From assembly GCA_026785745.1 (NCBI GenBank), contig JAJAZO010000072.1, forward strand, positions 1-5,684: 5,684 bases of DNA, written 5' to 3'. Source of the stretch: Chitinophagaceae bacterium (lineage in GTDB: Bacteria > Bacteroidota > Bacteroidia > Chitinophagales > Chitinophagaceae). The translations under genes and the position numbers were made by a program. Positions 1-5,684 of the stretch are shown here, one piece after another. Every line of letters begins with the position of its first letter. The first letter of the stretch is position 1. The notes under the pieces were generated by a model, which was given only the letters and a program-made list of their open reading frames with translations, was not told the DNA's origin and searched no databases.

Positions 1-218
1 AAAAGTTTGATAAATAAGGGAAATTATGTAACCAGTTGCGGTACTACTATCATCGTCCCTTGCGTCGCACAGCCTGCACTGAGTTTATCGAAGTGTTCGG
101 GGTTCTGTTAGCTGGTGAGCTTTTTCATTTCACACAAAGACTGCGAAGGCCTCGCAAAGGCGCAAAGAAAACCAGGCGGCTTATGTATTTCTTTTTTGCG
201 GCCTTGTATGAAATGAAA
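1..218. other. Non-coding left flank
   Basis: This stretch lies downstream of the minus-strand amidohydrolase gene. Apart from the repeat-like motifs at 61-170 and the inverted repeat starting at 207, I see no gene. A frame open from base 1 to a TAG near 110, and another from an ATG at 36, both run through the repeat and look spurious. A short frame ending in TAA at 15-17 could be the tail of a gene lying to the left, but four codons are too few to judge. Confidence 0.5.
61..170. repeat. Intergenic repeat-like segment (two motifs)
   Basis: Two motifs lie side by side. At 77-95 is an imperfect palindromic motif, CACTGAGTTTATCGAAGTG, whose outer four bases on each side are complementary. It resembles the short 'TTCGATAAACTCAGTG' repeats scattered between genes in many Bacteroidota genomes. 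At 131-167 is a degenerate short tandem with units near 8-10 bp built on CRCAAAG, including two exact CGCAAAG copies at 153-159 and 161-167; similar 'CGCAAAGGCGCAAAG' strings are frequent in the intergenic DNA of this phylum. Open frames that run through this stretch encode low-complexity arginine-rich peptides with no recognisable family, so I treat them as spurious. That these motifs recur elsewhere in this genome is remembered pattern knowledge, not something the window itself shows. Confidence 0.5.
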
Positions 219-233
219 TTATTTCATTTCATA
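207..233. terminator. Perfect 13-bp inverted repeat at end of amidohydrolase gene (possible weak terminator)
   Basis: TATGAAATGAAAT (207-219) and ATTTCATTTCATA (221-233) are perfect reverse complements separated by one base. The repeat covers the last four codons and the stop codon (219-221) of the minus-strand amidohydrolase gene. A hairpin here could end or protect the 3' end of the operon mRNA. Against a classical intrinsic terminator, the stem is nearly all A/U and no U-run follows it in the minus-strand transcript. The function is therefore uncertain; the repeat itself is plain in the sequence. Confidence 0.35.
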
Positions 234-1871
234 TACCTTTTCACCACCCAAAAAAGTCTTTATAACTTTTACCCCTAATAATTTTTCAGTAGCTTCTTTC
301 ATAATGTCTGTATCCAGAATAATAAAATCAGCAAACTTTCCTTTTTCCAAACTTCCTTTTTCTTTTTCTTCAAAGTTGGATTTAGCAGCCCAGATGGTCA
401 TACCTCTCAATGTTTCTTCTCTTGTCAGTACATTCTCCATTTGATAGCCTGCATCCGGCCAACCTTTCGCATCTTTTCTTATGGCAGCAGCATAAAATGT
501 TTTGAAAGTAGAAATATCTTCTACCGGAAAATCTGTTCCTAATGGCAGCCATCCATTTTGTTGCAATAATTGTTTGTAGGCATAAGCACCTTTCACTCTT
601 TCTCTACCCACTCTGTCACCAGCCCAGTACATATCAGATGTGGCATGAGTAGGTTGAACTGAAGGAATAATTGAATTGGCTCCAAACAGGTCAAAGTCGT
701 TTTGATTGACTACCTGTGCATGTTCAATTCTCCATCGCAGATCATTTTTGCCTTTTAAATATTTTGCATAAATATTCAGCATTGTTCTGTTGCCACTATC
801 CCCGATGGCATGGGTACACATTTGCCAGCCCTTTTGCGAAATATAATTGGCTACTGAATCAAAATGTGCAGGGGAACTTAATAAAAACCCGGACCAATCC
901 GGCTTATCCGTATAGGGGTGCAGCAAACAGGCACCTCTTGAACCAAGTGCACCATCTGCATATACTTTAATGCTTCTTACATTCAACTTGTCGGTTTTAA
1001 TAGTGCCTTTATTTTCTAAATACTTAAAATTTTCCTTATCATCACTCAGCATTACATACAATCTCATTTTTAAATCACCTTTCTCCTGCAGTGTTTTTAT
1101 CCTGTCAACAGAACCATAACCTAATCCGCAATCATCAATGGTAGTAAGCCCCACTGCAAAACAATTTTTCTCTGCTGCCTGCAAAGCTTTTTTAAATTGC
1201 TCATCCGTGACATCAGGAATTTTTTCTGCAACAAGACCAACTGCATTGTCAATTAATAATCCTGTAAGTGTTCCTTCCATTTCTTCTATTTCACCCCCGG
1301 TCAATGTATCACCTGCTTTTATATTGGCTAAATCCAATGCTTTCTGATTAGCAATAGCAGCATGGCCATCTACTCTTCTCAATAGTATGGGTCTGTCAGG
1401 AAACAATTCATTTAATTTTTCATTAGTGGGAAATTCTCTTTCTGTCCAGTCATTCTGATCCCAGCCACGTCCTGTTATCCAGCTTGCCTGTCCGTCAGAC
1501 TGGCCTACTGGATTCTCGGCGGCAAATGTTTTTACTTTTTCAATTACTTCCTCCCAACTGTTGGTGCCCATCAGGTTTACTGTTTGCAGACTCAATCCAT
1601 AACCTACAAAATGTGCATGGGCATCTATAAAGCCGGGATAAATGAATTTGCCGCCGGCATCTAATTTTTCTGCTGCATCATATTCTTTTTCCAAATCAGC
1701 CATTTTACCTGTTGCCAGAATTTTTCCATCTGCTATGGCCATTGCTTCAGCAGTAGAGAAAGAGGAGTCAACCGTATAAATAGTAGCATTATAAACAAGC
1801 AGGTCTGCTTTCTTTTTTGAACTGCATGAAAGAAGAAAAAGCGTTATAGCTGCTATGAGATAATTCTTCAT
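219..1871 (-). CDS. Lipoprotein amidohydrolase, YtcJ/NfdA-like (Amidohydro_3 family)
   Basis: This is a 550-residue metal-dependent amidohydrolase. Characterised relatives include N-substituted formamide deformylase (NfdA); most YtcJ-like members have no known substrate. The N-terminus is a lipoprotein signal with lipobox LLSC (Cys16), so the mature protein should be anchored in the envelope. The residues after the cysteine (SSKKK) lack the acidic surface-export signal known from some Bacteroidota, which favours the periplasmic face. The family layout is complete: a small beta-sandwich start (residues 24-75), metal-binding HxH in FIDAHAH (His85, His87), GRGWDQ (134-139), DGH (168-170), IKVYADGALGSRGA with Lys302 (the likely bridging lysine) and Asp306, HAIGD (His354), RIEHAQ (His384), GTDFPVE (Asp447), and the closing GSLEKGKFADFIILD strand. 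Length is normal for the family and the frame is intact. It is the second gene of an operon, 16 bp after the amidase stop. No Shine-Dalgarno is visible, as usual in this phylum; the start is fixed by the signal peptide. Family assignment is secure; the substrate is unknown. Confidence 0.93.
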   Translation of the reverse strand: MKNYLIAAITLFLLSCSSKKKADLLVYNATIYTVDSSFSTAEAMAIADGKILATGKMADLEKEYDAAEKLDAGGKFIYPGFIDAHAHFVGYGLSLQTVNLMGTNSWEEVIEKVKTFAAENPVGQSDGQASWITGRGWDQNDWTEREFPTNEKLNELFPDRPILLRRVDGHAAIANQKALDLANIKAGDTLTGGEIEEMEGTLTGLLIDNAVGLVAEKIPDVTDEQFKKALQAAEKNCFAVGLTTIDDCGLGYGSVDRIKTLQEKGDLKMRLYVMLSDDKENFKYLENKGTIKTDKLNVRSIKVYADGALGSRGACLLHPYTDKPDWSGFLLSSPAHFDSVANYISQKGWQMCTHAIGDSGNRTMLNIYAKYLKGKNDLRWRIEHAQVVNQNDFDLFGANSIIPSVQPTHATSDMYWAGDRVGRERVKGAYAYKQLLQQNGWLPLGTDFPVEDISTFKTFYAAAIRKDAKGWPDAGYQMENVLTREETLRGMTIWAAKSNFEEKEKGSLEKGKFADFIILDTDIMKEATEKLLGVKVIKTFLGGEKVYEMK

Positions 1872-1887
1872 TACTAATTTTTAATTA

Positions 1888-3537
1888 TTAATTACTAAAT
1901 AAAGGAGGATGTTTCTTATTATGCTCCGTTTTATCCTGGAATGCTTTAGCAGCTGCTAAGATAGCAGCTTCATCATATAAGTTGCCGATTAGTGTGATAC
2001 TTAGTGGTGAGCCGTTTTGGTTAAAGCCAATCGGCATACAAACAACAGGATGGCCGGTGAGGTTTGTTATGGATAATTGCCGTCCGGAAAAAGTTGGAAC
2101 AATCAGCACATCATAATTTTTCATAAAGGCATTCATCTTCTCACATAATAAATAGCGATACCGGTTCGCATTAATATATTCCACAGCCGGAATAGTTCTT
2201 GCTGCCCTAAAACTGTTAGGCCAGAAATCTTTGTCCTGCCGTTCAATCAAATCATCCCGGTTGGTTCTTGTCAATTCATCAAAGGCGGCTGCACTTTCTG
2301 CATTTAATATAATATTGATGAGATTGACAGGATACATCGCAGAATCAGCAAAATTAATGGCCTGCACATTAGCTCCCAGTGAACGATAGGCTTCCAGCAC
2401 TTTCCATTCTGGAGCTTCCTTATTCAATCGGTTAAAAAAATTCTCAGCATAAGCAATACGAAGTTTTGAAAAATCTGTTTTACCTGTATAATTGAAAGTA
2501 TGCCGGATGGCACTTGGGTCGTTGCCATCTGTACCATGAATAAAAGCGTAAACAATAGAAGCATCTTCCGCACTGCGGCAGATGGGGCCAATCTTGTCCA
2601 AACTCCAACAGAGCACCATAGCACCATAGCGGCTCACTGTTCCAAATGTTGGCCGCAAACCGGTGGCCCCGCAACGGGTGGAAGGAGAAACAATAGAGCC
2701 CAATGTTTCTGTGCCTATAGCAAAAGGTAATAACCCTGCCACTACTGCCGATGCAGAACCGGCAGATGAACCACTGGAACCTTGTTTCAGATTCCAGGGA
2801 TTTTTTGTTTCACCACCAAACCATTTATTGTTATAGGCCAAAGCACCGAGAGAAAGCTTGGCACATAATACAGCACCTGCATCTTTTAGTTTTTTGTAAA
2901 CATAAGAGTCTATATCCAGCACCTGATCTTTATAGGGTGTGCTGCCCCAGGTAGTTTTATATCCTTTTACGGCAAACAAATCTTTTAGTCCATAGGGTAT
3001 GCCGTGCAATGGCCCCCGGTAAATACCTGCTTTTAATTCATCATCAGCCTGCTTTGCCTGTTTCAGTGCAAGTTCTTCGGTTAAATTAATAACACATTCC
3101 AATGTATCGCCCCATTTTTTTAACCGGGCAATAAAAAACTTAGTGAGGTCAACCGAACTTATTTTTTTATTAGATACCAGCGAAGTTAATTGCGGAATAG
3201 AATAGAAAGCAAGATCATTTTTATTAGCAGGAAGTTCTGTCCGCATCGGGATGTCCCAATAAATCTTTTCTTTTTTTGTAGAAATTTTCATGCCCGCAGG
3301 TGCGGGATTAAAGGCAAAAGGATAAGGAATATCATTTGCAGGTAAAGTTTTGTGCATTCCTTTATATAGCAACAGGTAATTATTCAGATTTCCTATCATG
3401 GAATCGGCTTCGGCATCAGTAAAATCAAGGTCATACCATTTTACGTTATTACGGATGAGTTGAATTGTATCGGCTTTTGTTTGAGCCTGAGTGGCAATAA
3501 TCGTTGAAGAGAGGAGAAAAGTTAGAAAGAGTCGCAT
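1888..3537 (-). CDS. Secreted amidase-signature (AS) family hydrolase
   Basis: This is a 549-residue serine amidase of the amidase-signature family, whose members hydrolyse amides such as C-terminal peptide amides or acyl amides. A type I signal peptide (about residues 1-18, hydrophobic core LFLTFLLSSTIIA, likely cleaved near ATQA|Q) sends it to the periplasm. The Ser-cisSer-Lys triad can be placed: Lys185 in YGLKD, cis-Ser257 in GSSGSSAGSA, and nucleophile Ser281 in GTETLGSIVSPS. The 24-residue spacing between the two serines is the family norm. The run CGATGLRPTFGTVSR (289-303) and the C-terminal GHPVVCMPIGF (495-505) complete the fold. Residues about 19-110 form an N-terminal extension. 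Automatic annotation may call it GatA, but an export signal and the absence of gatB/gatC neighbours argue against a tRNA amidotransferase; peptide amidase is a closer comparison. It is the first gene of the operon, and its start at 3537 is set by the signal peptide. The substrate is unknown. Confidence 0.93.
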   Translation of the reverse strand: MRLFLTFLLSSTIIATQAQTKADTIQLIRNNVKWYDLDFTDAEADSMIGNLNNYLLLYKGMHKTLPANDIPYPFAFNPAPAGMKISTKKEKIYWDIPMRTELPANKNDLAFYSIPQLTSLVSNKKISSVDLTKFFIARLKKWGDTLECVINLTEELALKQAKQADDELKAGIYRGPLHGIPYGLKDLFAVKGYKTTWGSTPYKDQVLDIDSYVYKKLKDAGAVLCAKLSLGALAYNNKWFGGETKNPWNLKQGSSGSSAGSASAVVAGLLPFAIGTETLGSIVSPSTRCGATGLRPTFGTVSRYGAMVLCWSLDKIGPICRSAEDASIVYAFIHGTDGNDPSAIRHTFNYTGKTDFSKLRIAYAENFFNRLNKEAPEWKVLEAYRSLGANVQAINFADSAMYPVNLINIILNAESAAAFDELTRTNRDDLIERQDKDFWPNSFRAARTIPAVEYINANRYRYLLCEKMNAFMKNYDVLIVPTFSGRQLSITNLTGHPVVCMPIGFNQNGSPLSITLIGNLYDEAAILAAAKAFQDKTEHNKKHPPLFSN

Positions 3538-3599
3538 ATAAACAGTTTTATGTCGCTGAAATTAAGGAAATTCTTTACCTTTTACCCAAATCAACTATT
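3538..3599. promoter_or_regulatory. Divergent intergenic region, presumed promoters for both directions
   Basis: This 62-bp gap separates the divergent amidase and alpha/beta hydrolase start codons, so promoters for both must lie in it or run into the coding ends. On the plus strand TACCTTTT (3576-3583) matches the Bacteroidota -7 element TAnnTTTG at all but the last base, but no good TTG -33 element is placed upstream. On the minus strand only weaker partial matches are seen. No operator-like palindrome stands out. Assignment is by position more than by motif. Confidence 0.3.
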
Positions 3600-4637
3600 A
3601 TGCGAAATCTTATTTTCTCTTTTTTGGCTTCAATCATTATTGTTTCGTGTCAGGACACAAATAAAAATGTTACAGGCGGTAATATGCCGGTGTCTGATTA
3701 TTTTAATTATGGTGACAGTGGAGTGCAATCTGCCGGTGTAAAAATGATTCCGATTAAAACACCGGTGGGTGATTTTAAAGTCTGGACAAAAAGGTTTGGC
3801 AATAATCCCCGTATCAAAATTTTATTATTGCATGGCGGCCCCGCCATGACACATGAATACATGGAATGTTTTGAAAGTTTTTTTCCGCAACAAGGATTTG
3901 AATTTTATGAATACGACCAGCTCGGTTCTTATTACAGCGATCAGCCAAAAGACAGCAGCCTCTGGACAACTGAACGCTTTGTAGAAGAAGTGGAACAGGT
4001 TAGGAAAGCAATAGGTGCCGACTCCACTAATTTTTATTTGTTGGGAAATTCATGGGGTGGCATTCTGGGGATGGAATATGCGTTGAAATATCAAAGCAAT
4101 ATGAAAGCATTGCTGGTAGCAAACATGGTAGCCAGTGCACCGGAATATGGTAAATATGCAGATGAAGTATTGGCAAAACAAATGGACCCAAAAGTGCTGG
4201 CAGAGATAAGAGCTATTGAAGCCAAAGGCGATTTTGCTAATCCAAGGTATATGGAACTATTGTTACCGAACTTTTACAAGGAGCATTTATGCCGGCTACA
4301 GGAATGGCCGGATGGGTTTAACCGTTCAATGAAACATGTTAATGGAGAAATCTATGCGATGATGCAGGGGCCTTCGGAATTTGGTATTGGCGGAAGATTA
4401 AAAAACTGGGATATAAAAAATAGGTTGAAAGAAATAAAAGTACCAACGCTGATGATAGGGGCGAAGCATGATACGATGGACCCGAAGGCGATGGAAGAGC
4501 AGAGTAAAATGGTACAGCATGGCCGTTATCTTTATTGCCCCAATGGCAGTCATCTATCTATGTGGGATGATCAGCAGGTGTTTATGAATGGAGTTATTCA
4601 ATTTATTAAAGATGTGGATGAACAGCGGTTTAAATGA
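3600..4637 (+). CDS. Lipoprotein alpha/beta hydrolase, proline iminopeptidase-like (peptidase S33)
   Basis: This 345-residue serine hydrolase resembles proline iminopeptidases and L-amino-acid amidases, which release N-terminal residues from short peptides or amides. Visible landmarks are the oxyanion motif LLHGGP (His78-Pro81), YDQLGS (105-110, the family's DQxGxG region), the nucleophile elbow GNSWGG (Ser151), the catalytic Asp291 in GAKHDTMDP, and His318 in NGSHLS. A helical cap lies at about 165-275. The usual relatives are cytoplasmic, but this copy has a lipoprotein signal with lipobox IVSC (Cys17), so it should be envelope-anchored. I chose ATG 3600 because it places this signal at the N-terminus; the frame is open back to an ATG at 3504, but that would add 32 residues reaching into the divergent amidase gene and bury the signal peptide. 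Family is clear; true prolyl specificity is not shown by sequence alone. Confidence 0.9.
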   Translation: MRNLIFSFLASIIIVSCQDTNKNVTGGNMPVSDYFNYGDSGVQSAGVKMIPIKTPVGDFKVWTKRFGNNPRIKILLLHGGPAMTHEYMECFESFFPQQGFEFYEYDQLGSYYSDQPKDSSLWTTERFVEEVEQVRKAIGADSTNFYLLGNSWGGILGMEYALKYQSNMKALLVANMVASAPEYGKYADEVLAKQMDPKVLAEIRAIEAKGDFANPRYMELLLPNFYKEHLCRLQEWPDGFNRSMKHVNGEIYAMMQGPSEFGIGGRLKNWDIKNRLKEIKVPTLMIGAKHDTMDPKAMEEQSKMVQHGRYLYCPNGSHLSMWDDQQVFMNGVIQFIKDVDEQRFK

Positions 4638-4885
4638 TTTTTCAATATTGTGTGGGCATGGAGAGCAACCAATACAATCCTCTTGCCGTCAGTTTTGAAA
4701 ATGGTGATGGCATTGAGGTCATTTTTATGCCAGTCATCTTCATTTTTAACTGCTGGATTAAAGAAGGTAAGTCAAGAAATAATAATGTTAAATCCACAGG
4801 ACGCTAACCTTCTGGCCGATTGGTTGTTGCCTCATTAAATTTCCATGAATCAAATTTTCTGAACGGGATAAAGCAATGATTGCAT
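4634..4885 (-). pseudogene. Decayed, truncated cupin-domain gene (N-terminal part)
   Basis: Reading the minus strand across frames gives a patchy but continuous protein. From base 4860 down, one frame reads WKFNEATTNRPEG, then a TAG stop (4804-4806), and continues in the same frame as RPVDLTLLFLDLPS up to about 4748. At a run of five A (plus-strand T5, 4743-4747) the sense shifts by one base into WHKNDLNAITIFKTDG and RIVLVALH, ending near KNH at 4634. These pieces, in this order, resemble the first half of small Bacteroidota cupin proteins; the second half (rest of the beta barrel) is missing. An ATG at 4883-4885 could be the old start but needs another frameshift to join. The similarity is recognised from memory, not searched. 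On the plus strand, overlapping short frames (from GTG 4650 and ATG 4658) have no recognisable family. Confidence 0.45.
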
Positions 4886-5057
4886 TTTTAAGATACAACC
4901 ATTTACAAGATGGAATTGATTTTTGAATGGGAAGGCGGTGCTTTCACACAAATCCCGGTCGAAGAGCAGAAGGGAGGACTTTTAATTTTTTACTGAAATA
5001 GAAAAGTATAATTTTGCGAAAAATATTTTTAACTTCAATCACCTAAATCAACAAAGC
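4886..5057. other. Gene-free leader between cupin relic and lipoprotein gene
   Basis: With the cupin relic, this completes a 420-bp gap without an intact gene. Bases 4930-4980 are richer in G and C than the flanks. A 28-codon ATG frame (4910-4996) is present but has no recognisable features. The right end holds the promoter of the small lipoprotein gene at 5009-5016. Confidence 0.4.
5009..5016 (+). promoter_or_regulatory. Bacteroidota -7 promoter element for the small lipoprotein gene
   Basis: TAATTTTG matches the Bacteroidota primary-sigma -7 consensus TAnnTTTG exactly, in an A/T-rich setting 41 bp before the ATG at 5058. The -33 TTG is not exact; only a T-rich stretch (about 4985-4991) lies at that distance. 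Transcription would start near 5020-5025, giving a leader of roughly 35 nt with no Shine-Dalgarno. Motif and position agree, but short A/T-rich matches can arise by chance. Confidence 0.5.
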
Positions 5058-5429
5058 ATGAAACTAGTTAAAGCATCTATGGGAATTCTGTTTGCCGCTT
5101 CACTACTTATAGCCTGCGGTGGAAAAGATAAAAAAGAAGACAAGAGTCCTGTAGGCAAACTGGAAGGAGCCTGGGAAATAAAAAGGGCAGAAGGAATTAA
5201 TAGCCTTCAGAATGTAGGAGCCTCTTATGAATTCAAAGGGAATAAATTAACATGTCGTCAACAAGGGTTTATCATCCCCGGCACCACCTTTATAACTGAC
5301 AGTACTTTCGCTTTTCAGATAGATGGTCAAGAGGGGAAGTCAATGTATAAATATCATTTCAATGGCGACACTTTGCTGGTAGTTCCCCCAAACAACGTTG
5401 GGCAGGTGTTTCATATGGTAAAAAAATAG
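5058..5429 (+). CDS. Small lipoprotein, lipocalin-like fold likely
   Basis: This is a 123-residue predicted lipoprotein with lipobox LIAC (Cys20). A charged linker follows (GGKDKKEDK), whose lysine/acidic mix could serve as a surface-export signal, though this is uncertain. The mature part is beta-rich with alternating short strands: GKLEGAWEIKR (33-43), YEFKGNKLTC, ITDSTFAFQIDG, YKYHFNGDTLLVV and the final VFHMVKK. The opening 'L.G.W.' and closing strands are typical of lipocalin-like small lipoproteins that are abundant in Bacteroidota and mostly uncharacterised; they may bind hydrophobic ligands, but nothing here shows a ligand. It has its own promoter at 5009-5016 and converges with the methyltransferase-like gene after a 25-bp gap with no obvious terminator hairpin. 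The reading frame is convincing; the fold is inferred. Confidence 0.8.
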   Translation: MKLVKASMGILFAASLLIACGGKDKKEDKSPVGKLEGAWEIKRAEGINSLQNVGASYEFKGNKLTCRQQGFIIPGTTFITDSTFAFQIDGQEGKSMYKYHFNGDTLLVVPPNNVGQVFHMVKK

Positions 5430-5454
5430 AACTCAGCACACTTTGTTTTTGTTG

Positions 5455-5684
5455 TCAAACTTTCTTTAGGAGGATAACCAGTATCCTTGGAATTTCGTTC
5501 CTGTTATCGTCATCAAAATGTTCTTTGATATCAACAAGGGTTAATCCGTTTTTCTTGCCTGCTTGCACAAAATCTGAAATATGATGTGTAAAACAATCAA
5601 CTATTTGCAAACCATTTTCCGTTTCAAACCTTGCTTTGCTGCCGGCATATTGTTTAAAGGGGTGCAGTTCGCTAATATAAACAT
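5455..5684 (-). CDS. Probable class I SAM-dependent methyltransferase, C-terminal fragment (cut by window edge)
   Basis: The last 75 codons of a minus-strand gene are in the window, ending in TGA at 5455-5457; the start lies beyond base 5684. The visible protein begins VYISELHPFKQYAGSKARF and ends EIPRILVILLKK. This pattern fits the tail of class I methyltransferases: a beta-strand followed by 'E.HP.....G..ARF', then a histidine-rich segment (FTHHISDF), a helix (FVQAGKKNG) and 'L.DIKEHFDDD', and a final strand. The SAM-binding glycine motif would be further upstream and is not visible, so the assignment rests on the C-terminal pattern alone. The frame is clean, with no internal stop. The ATG at the very edge (5682-5684) is in a different frame and is not its start. 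Confidence 0.65.
   Translation of the reverse strand, partial: VYISELHPFKQYAGSKARFETENGLQIVDCFTHHISDFVQAGKKNGLTLVDIKEHFDDDNRNEIPRILVILLKKV

Noticed and set aside
1..17. Possible C-terminal codons of a gene ending in TAA at 15-17
   Set aside because: Only four codons are visible; not enough to support a gene.
36..278. 80-codon plus-strand ORF across the left flank
   Set aside because: It runs through the repeat motifs and the 3' end of the opposite-strand amidohydrolase; the peptide has no domain, signal or family pattern.
3504..3599. Upstream extension of the alpha/beta hydrolase to an ATG at 3504
   Set aside because: It would overlap the divergent amidase gene and place 32 residues before the lipoprotein signal peptide.
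4650..4838. Plus-strand ORF of 62 codons (GTG start), and a 49-codon one from ATG 4658
   Set aside because: Neither has recognisable features, while the opposite strand reads as a cupin-like relic, so they are probably shadows of it.
4910..4996. 28-codon ATG ORF upstream of the small lipoprotein
   Set aside because: Too short, without recognisable motif or ribosome-binding site. It overlaps the likely -33 region of the lipoprotein promoter, and its end precedes the predicted transcription start.
5430..5454. Possible bidirectional terminator between the lipoprotein and methyltransferase-like genes
   Set aside because: The 25-bp gap shows no stem-loop, only a T-rich run.
1..5684. CRISPR array, tRNA, rRNA, transposase, toxin-antitoxin or phage-defence genes
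   Set aside because: I looked for regularly spaced repeats, tRNA-like arms and signature motifs on both strands and saw none.

Overview
The window looks like part of a Bacteroidota chromosome, probably near the Chitinophagaceae. The signs are AT-rich DNA, start codons without clear Shine-Dalgarno sequences, three short type II (lipoprotein) signal peptides, one exact match to the Bacteroidota -7 promoter element TAnnTTTG, and intergenic repeats of a type common in this phylum. This placement is inferred from style and protein family; no marker gene is present.

Layout from left to right. Bases 1-218 are non-coding and repeat-like. Bases 219-3537 hold a two-gene minus-strand operon: a secreted amidase-signature hydrolase (first gene, 1888-3537), then after 16 bp a lipoprotein amidohydrolase of the YtcJ/NfdA type (219-1871). 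Divergent from it, across a 62-bp gap, is a plus-strand lipoprotein alpha/beta hydrolase of the proline iminopeptidase (S33) type (3600-4637). Bases 4638-5057 have no intact gene. They contain, on the minus strand, what I read as the decayed front half of a small cupin gene, with a premature stop and a frameshift. It is cut off exactly where the hydrolase gene ends. Next come a promoter and a small lipocalin-like lipoprotein gene (5058-5429), then the C-terminal 75 codons of a convergent minus-strand gene, probably a SAM-dependent methyltransferase, which leaves the window at its right edge.

The three large enzymes are all predicted to leave the cytoplasm (one type I signal peptide, two lipoboxes), and all belong to families that mainly cleave amide or peptide bonds. 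They may form a small envelope system for hydrolysing peptides or substituted amides, but no substrate can be read from the sequence. I found no CRISPR array, tRNA, rRNA, transposase or clear new defence system. The least ordinary features are the cupin relic, its junction with the hydrolase gene, and a perfect 13-bp inverted repeat spanning the amidohydrolase stop codon.
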